This document shows, piece after piece, positions 24,201-47,400 of a DNA stretch of 64,000 bases. Under the pieces are notes generated by a model. That model ran no database searches and was not told the DNA's origin. It worked only from the letters and a program-made list of their open reading frames with translations. The stretch's first letter is position 1. Every line of letters starts with the position of its first letter. Position numbers and translations under genes: made by a program. Origin of the DNA: Tubulanus polymorphus (Eukaryota > Nemertea > Palaeonemertea > Tubulaniformes > Tubulanidae); assembly GCF_964204645.1 (NCBI RefSeq), contig NC_134031.1:17605307-17669306 (forward strand), given 5' to 3'.

Positions 24201-25766
24201 TACATACAGATGGAATTATGTGATCTGACTTTAAGTGATTGGATTTTGGAACGGAATCAGGATGTAGCTTCGTCAAGCAGTAAGTTTCCTTGCTTCTTCC
24301 TGTGTTTCTTTGCTTCATGTTTTATTCAAGTAGAACTATATACTTCTTTATTGTTCTGTGCTTAGAAGATGTTTTTGATTGCATCAAAGAGAAAATGGTG
24401 AATGGATTGTTTGTGCAGGTTTTATCCGGGTTGCAGTTTATTCACTCGAAAGGATTTATTCACAGGGATATCAAGGTATGTTCTGGGCACAGTTTTGATT
24501 ATTGGCCTCAACTTGTAAGCTAAGGTTTAGCTGATAGATGATAAAAGCTGATACCTTGATAAAGAGTGGAGTATAAGATTCATGTTTGTCAAATTGAATA
24601 TTTGAACTGCAAAATCCTCTATTTATGCCTCGTCTAATAAGAAAGTTTCTTGTTATTTCTTTTAAAGCCACGCAATATTTTCTTGAATATAAATCCGGGG
24701 AAAATTCCGACGGTGAAAATCGGTGATTTCGGCTTGGCAACGATGCGTGGAATGTTGGAGTCGATGAACTGTTCAACTGTGACCGCTGTACACACCGGGG
24801 GTGTCGGTACAGAGCCATACGCTTCGCCGGAGCAGATACATGGAAAACCGTATGATAAGAAGGTTAGGAGAACCTGTAGAGTACGATTGATAGAACACTG
24901 TATTCGTGTTGTGACGATAATGTATAGTGAATCCCACAATAAGGAAAACCAGTCGGAAAATGTTGCTGTAGCTAGTAATCAATTTTACGTTTTGACTATA
25001 TTCTAATAATCATCTTCAGGAATACTGATATTGCTGGTATTCCTGAAGATGACTATTTGTCTACAGTCGAAACATTGAATAAACTACCGGTACTAGCTCC
25101 AGTAACATTAACAGACTATTTTTCGTTATTATTGTGGAATTCTATTTACATAGCCTGAAGAGTAACTGTTCTATCCAAATAACCGTTCTAATTTCCTTTC
25201 ATTCAAATGATCTTTGATGTTTTAGAGTTTTAATGTTCATTGCGTTACAGACCGATATCTATAGTTTGGGAGTGATTCTGTTCGAGTTGTATCACCCGTT
25301 CAGTACATACATGGAAAGAGCCGATCTATTGAAAAAACTTCCGAAAGTCACTCAGATATTCAGGGAGCAGTGGTCGGGTATCGCACTGATGGTCGAACAC
25401 CTTATGGCTGTAAAACCAGCAGATCGACCATCCATTGAACAGATGCAAAACAGCAATGTATTTACGAACAAGAAGACAAAGGTATTGAGTATAAGTTAAT
25501 CGTTTGTGTAAAACGCATTTTGTAAGACTTGCAATACATCCATATTCTGTGTGAATATTCCCAGAAACTCTACGTTAATCGCTTTTTCTGCTCGATACTT
25601 TTAGAAAAGTCCGGCGAAACCTCGAGATATCGCGAAGGAGAACAAATCGCGAGTCGACCAATTATTGGACGAAAACAAGAAGCTCAAGTTGCAGCTTATA
25701 CAGAAAGATCGAATGATAGAAATGCTGCAAAAGAGTCTGGCAGCTAAAAATACATCATCACGATGA
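21265..25766 (+). CDS. EIF2AK1: eIF2alpha kinase of the HRI type (13 exons)
   Basis: Ser/Thr kinase that phosphorylates eIF2alpha to reduce translation in stress. Exons: 21265-21295, 21726-21917, 22070-22203, 22335-22384, 22483-22612, 22698-22884, 23059-23116, 23210-24095, 24186-24279, 24366-24475, 24668-24862, 25251-25481 and 25605-25766; all phases join, giving about 819 residues. N-lobe: GKGAFGFV glycine loop, AVKK lysine, then GLKHRNIVGYHTAW, typical of HRI. A long insert, mostly in the single 886-nt exon, separates the lobes. C-lobe: HRDIKPRN catalytic loop, DFG, YASPEQ and DIYSLGVILFEL. A Lys/Glu/Leu-rich C-terminal coiled coil follows, as in HRI. The mammalian heme ligands appear substituted (see findings). 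Two ATGs in tandem open exon 1; the first is taken. AATAAA lies at 26172. Confidence 0.96.
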
Positions 25767-26529
25767 GAACGAATTTGATATTAATATTTGATATTGATAT
25801 CATATTGATATTAATTTATTATTAGTTAATGTATCGGTAGTTCATAGTTTTTGCACGCGAGATGTGTGGTCATGTTTGATGTACATGCTCATGTACACGT
25901 CATAATATATGAACGTGGTCTTCCAATGCATTTTACATTCAATCATGAAATTGATTAACGGTATCTGAAAAGAAACTTTCATTCCCCGTAACCTGTGAAA
26001 ATGTATTTTTCCTGTAGGTTTATATGTTTATAAATGTGTTTGAATGGCATTTTATGTATGTGTCCGAATTTGAGAATGTGAAAAACTGCCAAAGTTCGTT
26101 GTGAGTATGTGTGTGAATTGATATGCAATATTGACATGTTTAAACGATATACTTTTGTTATTTCATTGACAAATAAAAAGATAACGGTAATTTGGTTAAC
26201 TACTGTGTTTATGGCGTTGGTTCATATTCGTTTCATCATAACTATATCGCAAGAGCTATCGAAGCTCTCTCTTTGATTTCGTGAAGGAATGTACAGATTT
26301 TAAGCCGTCACATGTTCATTGTTTGCAGCATTATAAATGTATACATATTGGCAACAGAACGTTTTTATGGTGTTTCTAGTAATGAACGAACAAGTGTATC
26401 TGACATCCCAAATATAAAACAAATCGTTACGGCAATCTAAGTATGAAAAACAAGGTGTATAGCGAAACACTAGTGAAAATGAGAGAAGAGAGGTCGCATA
26501 GCCTTGGAACTCAGGAGAATTGATATCGG
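25767..26529. other. HRI 3' UTR and Ig-gene upstream region
   Basis: Contains the HRI 3' UTR with AATAAA at 26172-26177. No further gene seen before the Ig-superfamily ATG at 26530. Confidence 0.6.
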
Positions 26530-29156
26530 ATGAAAATGATTTCTTTGGTATCAGCTTTTCGGGCTTTCTTATTTTTTGTGTTCATGACCTATGCAGGTGA
26601 GTATATAAGTACAGTGCCCGGTTTTATAGACTGGTATTAGCTTTTTACCCAGGGGTTAACTCAATTGAAGATGAATGAAGTTGAGTTAGGCCCCGGTTTA
26701 AAGTTAATACTAGTTTATAAAACCGGATCCTGGGCCCAGTTTCACAAAAAAAGTTTTACTCAAATTTTTGGTTCAATTGGTTACTTCATGCAGGCTCCTA
26801 ATTCATGTTGTCAATGAGGACAACAATTCAAACTTAACCGTTTTTGTCTTCGGTGAATAGAATATTTTTATTCATGATTCATGTCTTATATTTAGTTGCT
26901 ATCGATTTGACGATGACGGTCGAGCCGAAAGCGATCGTCACATATCAACTGACGTCAAATGGTGCTCTGATATCGGTCCCGGAGAACACGTCGCTGGCCC
27001 TTACGTTTGACGCATCTGCTGGACTCGCAGCAGACGACAAAATCGTTAGATATACATTCAGTCGAAATACCGATCAGAATTTTACGTGGGTTCGTCCGTT
27101 AGGCGATATCATCGGGGAAAAAAGGACTGGAAATAAGCTTCTAGTGACGTTTCCCAACATTGAGCGAACCTCGTCTGGTAATTTCTCATGCGAGGCAACG
27201 TCTAAAGAGGAAGGCGTGGCAGCACTCAATTTCACTATTTTGGTTTCCTGTAAGTTTCTGCTAGCTCCGCACGGAGATCAAGTTGGATGAATTTTTTTTC
27301 ATGTAGCTCCTACAATAATTCTCCAGAATAATTTTTCCCGTTCTCCAACGTAAATCGATGACCGTGAAATCAATGATAAATTTCTCAAAATCTGTTTTGT
27401 ATCCATTTGGTATCGATTTCATTGTGTTTCATTTCTTTTTCACTGATGCCAGATTTACCGGACGACTTGAAATTGTCGATCCAACCGTCAGATACTGTTT
27501 TAGTCGGCTCATCGCTAGAGGCTAAATGTTCTGCGATCAGCTACCCGCAACCGGTAAATATGGCCTGGTATGATCGGTTGGCAACGGCTCCCACCTCACC
27601 AGACACGGACTCGTGGGTTAAAATGGATTCAACCAGAACGAACGTTCTCGGTATACCTAGCAATTTTCATCGGGTACAAGGAATGAGGAGCACTACCTTG
27701 ATGATGATAACCGTTGATGAAAAATCGAATGGTACCAAATTCAAATGCGAAGCTGAATTTCCGGGAAGAGCTTTTAAGAAGGAGTTTTCACTGAAAGTTC
27801 TGGGTAGGTCTACCTCAAACAAACGAAAACCATGAGCAAAATTGTTCAATAAGTCTTTTTAATAATAAAACTCGTATACAGTATAAGTCCTTTATTATAA
27901 TGCCACTGCTGGGAGCAATGAAAAACATATGAGGTTATAACTAATTTGGCGTTGTAAGGATTGGTATTTTCATTGCATTTGGGTAAGATCTAGCAGATCT
28001 GTTCTCTGATAAAAATGTTGGCGTTAAATGAGCAGTGGCGTTAAAAGGATGAGGGCGTTTACAGCGGACTTTGACTGTAGTTCCAATGAAGAATTGGCAT
28101 ATATATATATATTATCTCGCAGATCATGGAGATTTCTTAGAACACTTGGAGAACCGCGTCAGTTTAGCTCAAACGGATGACGGTGAGGTTGTCATATCAG
28201 CACCGCATTTCCTCGGATACAAACTCGAATTGAGACACTGTGTTGTTAGTTCCGGTGAATGTTCCACGTGCCAAGAAGGTTCCGAGTCCCAGGAGGTTAT
28301 CGGGCTGAATTGCACGTTCCATACCAACCCGAAACAACTCAATACCTTTCAGCTATTCGTCGAAGATGTCGATCTAGGAAAATTAATCTTCATAAAAAAG
28401 CTCACTCCGGATAAAGGTGAGGAGGACATTGGTCGGATTACAACCAGTCACAGTAGAGAATGATGCCCTGTGCAAAATATTACTTAAAGATTTACCATAT
28501 ATGATTGAATCGTAGGGAGACAAACAATTGGGCTCTTAAAATAGGGATTGACCCTGTTACCCATTTGATTGGTAGATTGTATTTGATTTATTTTGATTTG
28601 ATTTGGTTTCGTCCCTTAAAAACCGCCGGGAACGAAACAGGGGGTTTGATTTTGAAATCGGGAATCGAAGTACATAAAATGTGTGTGTGTGTGATCGGCA
28701 TTTGAAACTTAAAACACTTATCTTTTTAAAGGTGGATTAAGTGGTTCGGCTATCACTGCCACTGTGGTCGGTTCGTTGGTTGCCGTTGGTCTTTTCGGCA
28801 CATTGGTTTTCCTGATTATGCGCGATAGTGAGTATAGATTTCGAACTGTCTTTTCGAACAAGTAAAATCACAGTTTTCATTAATTGCTGTCCGTTGTATA
28901 TTTATTTCTTTCAAGAAAAATTTACCTGGGAGAAAATACCCTGAATCATATAAATACAAAAGTAGTACTGTTTTTGCCTGAATACGTTTGGTAAGCTTTT
29001 GGAGATTATCGCTGACACCGTGGCACGTGTGGGGCCTATCTGAATCGGTATTGAATGTGTTTTCTGTTTTCAGATAAATCAGCGAAAGCGATTCTAATCT
29101 ATGAACAGTGTGTACGTCATCACGACACATTAAGACCGCGACAAACTGTAGCCTAA
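26530..29156 (+). CDS. Ig-superfamily type I membrane protein, function unknown (six exons)
   Basis: Exons: 26530-26596, 26896-27249, 27453-27803, 28123-28416, 28732-28827 and 29074-29156; every junction is phase 1, as usual for exon-coded Ig domains. About 414 residues. Exon 1 is a signal peptide (LVSAFRAFLFFVFMTYA). Exon 2 codes an Ig-like domain ending SGNFSCEAT; the matching B-strand position has Phe in place of Cys. Exon 3 codes an Ig domain with both cysteines (EAKCSA and FKCEAE). Exon 4 codes a less clear extracellular module with five cysteines. Exon 5 is the transmembrane helix (VVGSLVAVGLFGTLVFLIM) and exon 6 a short 27-residue basic tail. Several N-glycosylation sequons are present. 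It resembles nectin/CD-type adhesion or immune receptors in layout only; no specific family is recognised. Confidence 0.82.
26613..26738. repeat. Palindromic MITE-like repeat in Ig-gene intron 1
   Basis: Inverted ends of the type cccggttttatagactggta and tactagtttataaaaccgg enclose a centre with ggggttaactcaattga. It is a third palindromic family distinct from those at 9.4 and 11.4 kb. Confidence 0.7.
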
Positions 29157-30108
29157 TCGTGCAAAATGGAAAGTCCACGTTACCGATATCGCATGAATTA
29201 TCTGTGTATAGTAGCTGTTATGCAAAAATAGAAGAAAATTTACTCACAAAATATACCAACTTTGTTTTGTCTTATTTCCTATTGCGATCTCTGGTATCAT
29301 CATCATCGGTTAACTGATCCACAATGTCGGTACCGTTGTCGGTGCAGACGATGCGGGCAAAATGCAAATGACAGCCCCGACGCACTGACATTTGGCCAAA
29401 TATAGTGCCTTGGCCAGAGATTTGGCAAAATCAGATTTTGTAATTTCAGATATCCGATCGGTACCCGTCCAATTTAGGATTCCAATTTTTCTTTTATTGC
29501 TGTTCTGTTGGTTGGTTGAAAATAACAATCAAACCTTCAAACTGTGTAAACTTCAAACCGTTTTAAGCTGAACCCAGTAAAAATCTACCGTGTCGGCGTG
29601 TGCCGCGGCGCACTGAAATCCACCAGTTGTCATAAGAAATAGAACCTCTTCGACCGGCTTATGACTGGTCTGCGATCAGTTTTAACGACCAGGTCAGTGA
29701 TCAATTTTTATGATCTTAAGTACATTCGTGCCGCAAAAATTCTCCAACTGGATAATAGACGACTCTGGCCGCTGACTCGACTAGAATGTAACAATTATAA
29801 TAAAGTAATTTTGAATTTGAAATGTATGGATGCCCTTCACATTTGCATGTTCTCGGAGCCGTCCTTCGCTAGCTTTTTCAACATATTGTATTGGATAGTG
29901 ATTTGTATTTGAAATTTATTGATCAAGCTTTTCATTTTTTCTGTGCTGGACATGATTATTTAATTTTTCTTTTTAGCACATTCAATCGTTTCTGTTTAGC
30001 CAGCCTATGTCGGTTTATTTATCAATATCCGACCTATCCGTCTTCTTGCTGTCTCTGAATCCGTTGAATTAGTTACAACAAAGATTAAGAAGCTGCCACA
30101 GCCAGACA
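29157..30108. other. Intergenic between Ig gene and DHX9
   Basis: No gene seen. A possible AATAAA for the Ig gene lies near 29798. The minus-strand frame at 29310-29528 and the plus-strand frame at 29661-29912 have no recognisable domain. Confidence 0.5.
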
Positions 30109-41049
<10,941 letters not shown>

Positions 41050-41454
41050 AACAGACAATAGCGAATTGATTTGATCTGGAATCAACATCTCAAATTATAA
41101 TGTCGCTTTAAATTGATGATTTATTAACATTCTGTTTGTAAAAAATTTAGTTTTGAATGGATTCTGAATAAATGTTTTCTTGTAATATAATTTATGTTTT
41201 AAATCAACTTCATTTTGTCGGATGGTTTGCGAGAGCAAAATTAGTCCATGGGAGGAGAAGGTTTGGAGGATGGAATTACATATGAGCTTCTCGGATCATA
41301 AACCAGAATTTATTTATTCAAATAGTTATCTATTGCATTTGTGTTATCGGATGTAGATTTTTAGTGCAATAAAATAGCTGAAGATACTCTGTAATGTAAA
41401 CCCGCAATAATAGTGAGATTACTAATTGAACCGTACAGTGGCGCCACTTTCAAA
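41050..41454. other. DHX9 3' UTR and SPOUT1 upstream region
   Basis: Only 405 bp separate the DHX9 stop and the SPOUT1 ATG on the same strand. AATAAA at 41167-41172 ends DHX9, leaving about 280 bp for the SPOUT1 promoter and leader. Confidence 0.7.
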
Positions 41455-44400
41455 ATGGCCGCCTCCAGTAAAAAAAGTAAAACCGACGTGCAAAAGAATG
41501 ATTCGGACGTTACAGAAAAAATAGAACGACCAGACCCATACTCATCGGTAACATTATTAAAATGAAACATTCCTTAATGCAATCGGCCTTTATATTTGAC
41601 ATGCAAACCAGTCGCAGTTGAGTACAACCCCCACCAACTAGCCAACAACCACTAAACGCTGCACTGCCGCCTGCAGCTTACACTACTCTACTCGCTATAG
41701 GCCTACCACCCTACTTACTACGCCTAACTAGTAAGCGCACAAAAAAGTTCACACGATTTTAAAAACGTGTTTTCTGTAGTAAGTCAAGAGTATAGCCCCT
41801 TGGTGTTGCTGATGTTTAGATGTGTTGATGTCGATTTCACAAAAACAAAAAATGATGATGGATCACAGTAGGCGCCAACAGTCAGTGGCGTTGGAACAGC
41901 AATATTTTACTGAATGATGCTTTTTTTCTTTGAATACCACGTTTTTGAAGAAATTAAGTAAATTTGACGCGGCAATATTTAGAACCTGTTCAAAATCGGC
42001 ATTTGACAGTAGCAATTAAACATTGCTTACTTACTAGGCGCCTGCTATAGGCATTTAGTCCAGTAGCCTACCTAGCCGTCGTTCCCCAAACAACCCATGA
42101 CAACGACTGGTATTTAAACTATATAGGCATATAAATGAAACTGCTAGTTAAATGAGATTACTGTATTTTCTTTTTCAAACCTTAGGGAGGTGCTTGGAAA
42201 AAATGGAATACACAAAGTAAGATATTGTGACCTATCTACAATGGGACCTTATCATTAAAACCAACTTCTGTATAACAACTAAAAGCTGGTATCGGGAAGA
42301 CATGATCATATCAGATCTATCAAACAACAAATCCAACAGTAATGGTTTTAAGGAATTTCTTTTCTCGGTTAAATTTCACGAGAAAGTTAAAGCTAAAATA
42401 GTTGAGTTCTAATTTTAGTTTTACACATTGGAAACATGACGTAACCAATAGAGTTTTAACTTTGTCATGAAACTAAACCCTGCCCTTTGAAGTTCGTCAT
42501 AATGAGGTTCCACTGTCGTACACTGAAACCGTCGTAAATCGATGAAATCAACTTCGATGAAAATCGTCACAATCCTTTCAAAACTCAATTTTCAGTTCGT
42601 GCCGAAAAAAGAAAATGGAAAGAAGAGAAACTTATCAAGAAATTAAAATCGAAAATCAGGAAAAAGGAGGCAGCTGAAAAACAGGCAAACGATGAAAAAG
42701 AAGTTGCAGTTACTAAGGGTAGGATTATGATGGATTTTGTTGATTCTTCCTTGTAGAGTACCAGTCCTATAACTTTTTTATGATTTTAGAGAGTTTCTTT
42801 AACGGTTAACGGGATCCTCCATTGTCAGTTTACCACATCAGAGTTTGCTATCAAAATTTAAGCTAGAATAGAGCCAGGTCACTTTTGTAAACTACACTAG
42901 AATTTGTAATCAGTTAATTTCTATAACTGCTGCATCCGATACAGAATAATCTGTGAATTTTCACCGAAAATAAAGTAATTTCATACTAGATGTCATGAAT
43001 GAGCAGAATTTCTTGTTCTCTGCTGGAACTTGGAGTAGGCCTAATCATTCGACAAATGATCTGGCCATAATTACATAACAATCAATTGTTAATGACGATT
43101 TCATTGGAAGGGTAAAGATTATAATCAACAACTAGTCATAATTTGTTTTATAGGCTATGTATTGAATTGTTGAATCAGTAAGATCACAATACCTCGTCAT
43201 TTGGAATGTGAAATCCCACATTATTGAAAGACTATAAAGTTTATTTCAAAAACGAGTCATATGAGTCTTCTTCATTGAAAAATGTTATGTTTAGACTGAA
43301 GAAGGGTCGTAGGTACTGAAACATTTCTAGTGCAGTAGACTCAGCTGAAGTCAGGTCTCTTGGAACCATGAAAATGTGATCAGCTTGTGTGATATCCGAG
43401 TTGGATGTTATGTATTTCATGAATTGTGTAACAAAAAATATTTCAACAAAAATCCGAGTTGAACAGTAATCGGAGTTGATTGGATCTTACTCGGGCAGAG
43501 TCTACTGTATTTTGAATTCAAATTTTAGTCTTTCAACAACTGTGGGATTTTACATTCATTTTAGGTACTGAATTAGATTTTCGTATTTAATCATAGAAAT
43601 TCAGGCGTCATCGCTACATTCGTATTGGTTGTTACGGTCAAAATCATCGAATTCAAAATTGTTAATCGGTATGGCTTATTTTCAAGGGCCACAATTCACA
43701 GTAAGCATAGCAGTTCCTGGTTCGATATTAGATAATGCACAGTCAACTGAGCTACGCACATATCTGGCCGGACAGGTGATATAATATTCCATTAATCGTT
43801 TTGAGAATTCATCTTTCGGTTAAGTATACACTAAGTGAATGTGTTTCATTGTATGCTATGTACATGTGTATATTCTAGATTGCTCGTTCAGCTGTCGTTT
43901 TCAACGTGGATGAAATAATAGTTTTCGACGAAACGGGAACGTTGACCAAGTTAGTATTCATACGCGAAAATTAAATTATTCGAAATGAATTTCTAGAAGA
44001 ATACGTGAATGAATCGTCGCTTTCCGAGATATAGATTTGATAATTACACTAGACCCTCGGAATCCGCAAGATCATCCAATGTCTAAGAAATTTTGTTTTT
44101 CCAAAAATTGGCTTTCTTACTAAAGGTCAATTTTCTGGGTTATAAGTTTACCAGGCGACAAGAAACGAACTGATCTAAAGAAATGTTTCCGAGTTTTTCT
44201 GCGCGATTCCCAGGTGTATAGTTATGAGAGTCTGCAGTACAACTAGTTAATCTCCTTATAAGAACATTTGACTTTGATTTCCTCTAGGACTGAAGATGGT
44301 GATCTAACTTCCGCACAAAAAGAAGGCAAAGCGAATCTACAGTTGGCGCGTATTTTACAGTATTTGGAATGTCCGCAGTATTTGAGGAAAGCATTATTTC

Positions 44401-47400
44401 CACGACACAAAGATCTACAATACGCCGGTCAGTGTTTCATCATTTATTTATCGTTGACGAAGAAAACGTCTGCAACGGGATAACGGCGCTTATGAGAAAA
44501 CTCAATTTGAATTTGAACCAAAATGTAGAAGAAATTGAAGCGCAGTTACTCGGTAACCAATAGCGAACCTGACCGATCGTTGCAGAATCCTCACTTGCCA
44601 CAGTAGCAGTTCCGGTATCCTAATGTATGGAAAATAATGGTGACAAATTAGTTGCTCTTTATACAAATTTGGAATCATTGTTGATGGAAAAACAGGGCAT
44701 AGGTAGCTTTAGATACGGGTTTAGCATTTTTGATATTAAGTTTTTGAAGTTAATGGCCGTTCATCGAAAGGATTTATACCGGTAGTAGACTCTTCTCTGC
44801 GACAAATAAATCTGCTCTGAAGCACATGAATTCTGGGGCAGTTGGAGCAATAATTGGTTGTCATCACATGAATCAGAATGGGGAGATTTTGAGAATTTTG
44901 CCCAGGTGATGCAATAATCAAGATGAAAATGGAAAACATTAGCATCTGGACAGCTACACTTGACATATGCTGGAAATCAGTATTATAAATCAACACAAAG
45001 TACATACGTATATGATATCATAAGAATCAGTATCTAAAATATATGTGGGATAGATTTTATTTCGCAACTTCAAATAATAAAAGAATTTATCTATAACAAC
45101 AAATTGGAATGCATTTGTAGAAAAACTGTGGAACCTCGTTGCAACGGAGGGGATGAGAAAATCTGTTCGTTATAACCGATAGTTCGGTATATCCAGTATG
45201 AAAGCAATTAATATTGGTACGAAATTATAGGTTCGTATTAACCGATAAATCGTTATATCTGAGGTCGTTAAAACGACGTTCCACCGTAGCCTTGTTTGTA
45301 AATGCGCCCAGCTTCGGCTCGTTAAAGCATTTTTTTGATTAGTTCGGGATTAGGTTCGGCGAGCCGTACAACGTCTGTCGAAATATCCGACCCATCGTCG
45401 AGTTGATCAGTTTGATGTCGTTATCGTTATGTTCGATGTTGTGCCATCGATAGTAAAGATGAACGGCGTAGTTTTTACTGTAATCGTAATTAGAACCTGG
45501 GTTGTACATCAGTTTACGTTCCTCCGGTCTCCAATTCGGTCGATGCAGGCTATTTCGTTCGATTTGTATCAGTTGCGGGTATTTTTTAGCTAGTTGCGCC
45601 GGTACGACGACCGAGTGAACCGCCCACTGAGCGTCGCTGAAATTTTTGTACTCGTTGTGCCAAATTTTTAGAAACTCGGCCTGCGGCGCCGAGATGATGA
45701 TACCGTTGCAAAGCATCATCGGTTCTTCGAGGCCCATCGTCATCGGGAACTTGCGCAACGGGTCCATCGATTTGAGCACGATGACGTCCAGGTCGGTGTA
45801 GATGCCGCCGTACGCGAGCACCGCTTCCAAGCGAACGACGTCGGATTTGTGTTCTTGAACGCGAATCGAATTGCCGTATATCGACGTCGGGCCCGGTCGA
45901 TGCACGGGACGCACGTTCGGTATCAGTTTCAACGTGCGCGCCCAGATCGGGCCGCGCGGCATCGTCTCGTACCACAGATAAAGCGCTTCGGGTTTGTTGT
46001 TCTTGTACGCGCTGAGCAGACTGAGCATGTGGTGAAAACGGAAGTTCATACGATTCGGCCGGTCGTCGTACCACGTATAGTGCATGACGTTCGGCACGAG
46101 AAATCCCGGTTGCGGTTTGTGAACGTGCATGCGTTTCTTCTCGCCGGTTGCCGGTATTTCGTACATCCATTCGGCGTTTAACTCGATCTCCGCGCGCGGC
46201 GGATTAACGTTTTGTTTAACCGGCGTTTTTTGTTTAACCGATGTTTTCGTCGGTTTTATCGTTCGCGCGACGATCGTGTTTTTCGTTTGATGATGTCGCG
46301 AACGATGATCTCTGTATAAACACACGACCAGTATCGTTATCGCGACGATCATTAGGAATTTCAACCGGCTCGGCAGCGACATTTTCTAGAAAGATAAAAA
46401 GCGGAAATTTTCGTCATATTTTATGATCGATTCGCATTTTACAGGCCTATAATATGCCCCAGATTTTACGATAAAATCCCACTATCTACAGATTAAAAGA
46501 ATTTAAAAACAAGAATTTATTTATTCAGGTGACACCTGACAATGATCTCTAGGGTGAGATCGAAACGTCGTGTATTCTTCATATTTTAGATTGAATAAAT
46601 AAATTCTTGTTTTTAAATTCATTTAATCTGTAAATAGTGGGTTTTTATCTTATTATCCGTTCACCACGTTTGAGTGTGGTTATCGTTCTATTATGTTGCC
46701 CGAGATTTGAATAGAGTAAACGTTGTCCAGCTCAGACAAACTGAGACCGGCGAAATTGTTGATAACTTTCGATTGAGTCTAAAAGTGCTTTACGAAATTC
46801 TTTCGGTGCAAATTATTTCAAAGATGGCGTAAGTATTAGCGAAACGATCAATCAAAACTAAAATCGTGTATAATGATTTAGGCTGCTGATCTTAAAAGAT
46901 AGGAAAATACGTTAGGAAGTTTGAAATGTCTCAGTTAGTTAAAATCCGAGTTGACCATGTAAGGCGAGATTTACTGAATGATCATCAAATTTTATTAGGG
47001 CAAAAAGTAAATGATACAGGGCTTGTTTCACACCTAATCGGCCGGGTAAATTTTGTAAACTGCGATAAAGTTTGTAGTCACTTTATTCCTATAACTGCCA
47101 AACGTCTGTTATGGTTAGCTTGATCATTGATTTTACAAAAAGTAATGTACAGGGTGGATAGGCAGCCGGCCGCATCAACTTTTAAGCTCAGCAGAAATGC
47201 GAAATGAGGTATTATAATTTTTTTTAGCCTAGATTAGATTGATTAGAAATTCAGAATATCCTATACCTGATCAAGCCCAGCGGTATCCAATCATCTATCC
47301 CACTAGATTGAGCATTGGGCCTACAGTCTAATTTTGTAAGCATGCGTGTGTATGGCTTATCTAAGGAGACATGACCAGATGATTGCCTTGATCGAAACGC

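Noticed and set aside
45586..46181. Long open frames overlapping the GT32 gene on both strands
   Set aside because: They are shadows in other frames of the GC-rich glycosyltransferase exon; only the 347-residue frame has membrane and DxD motifs.
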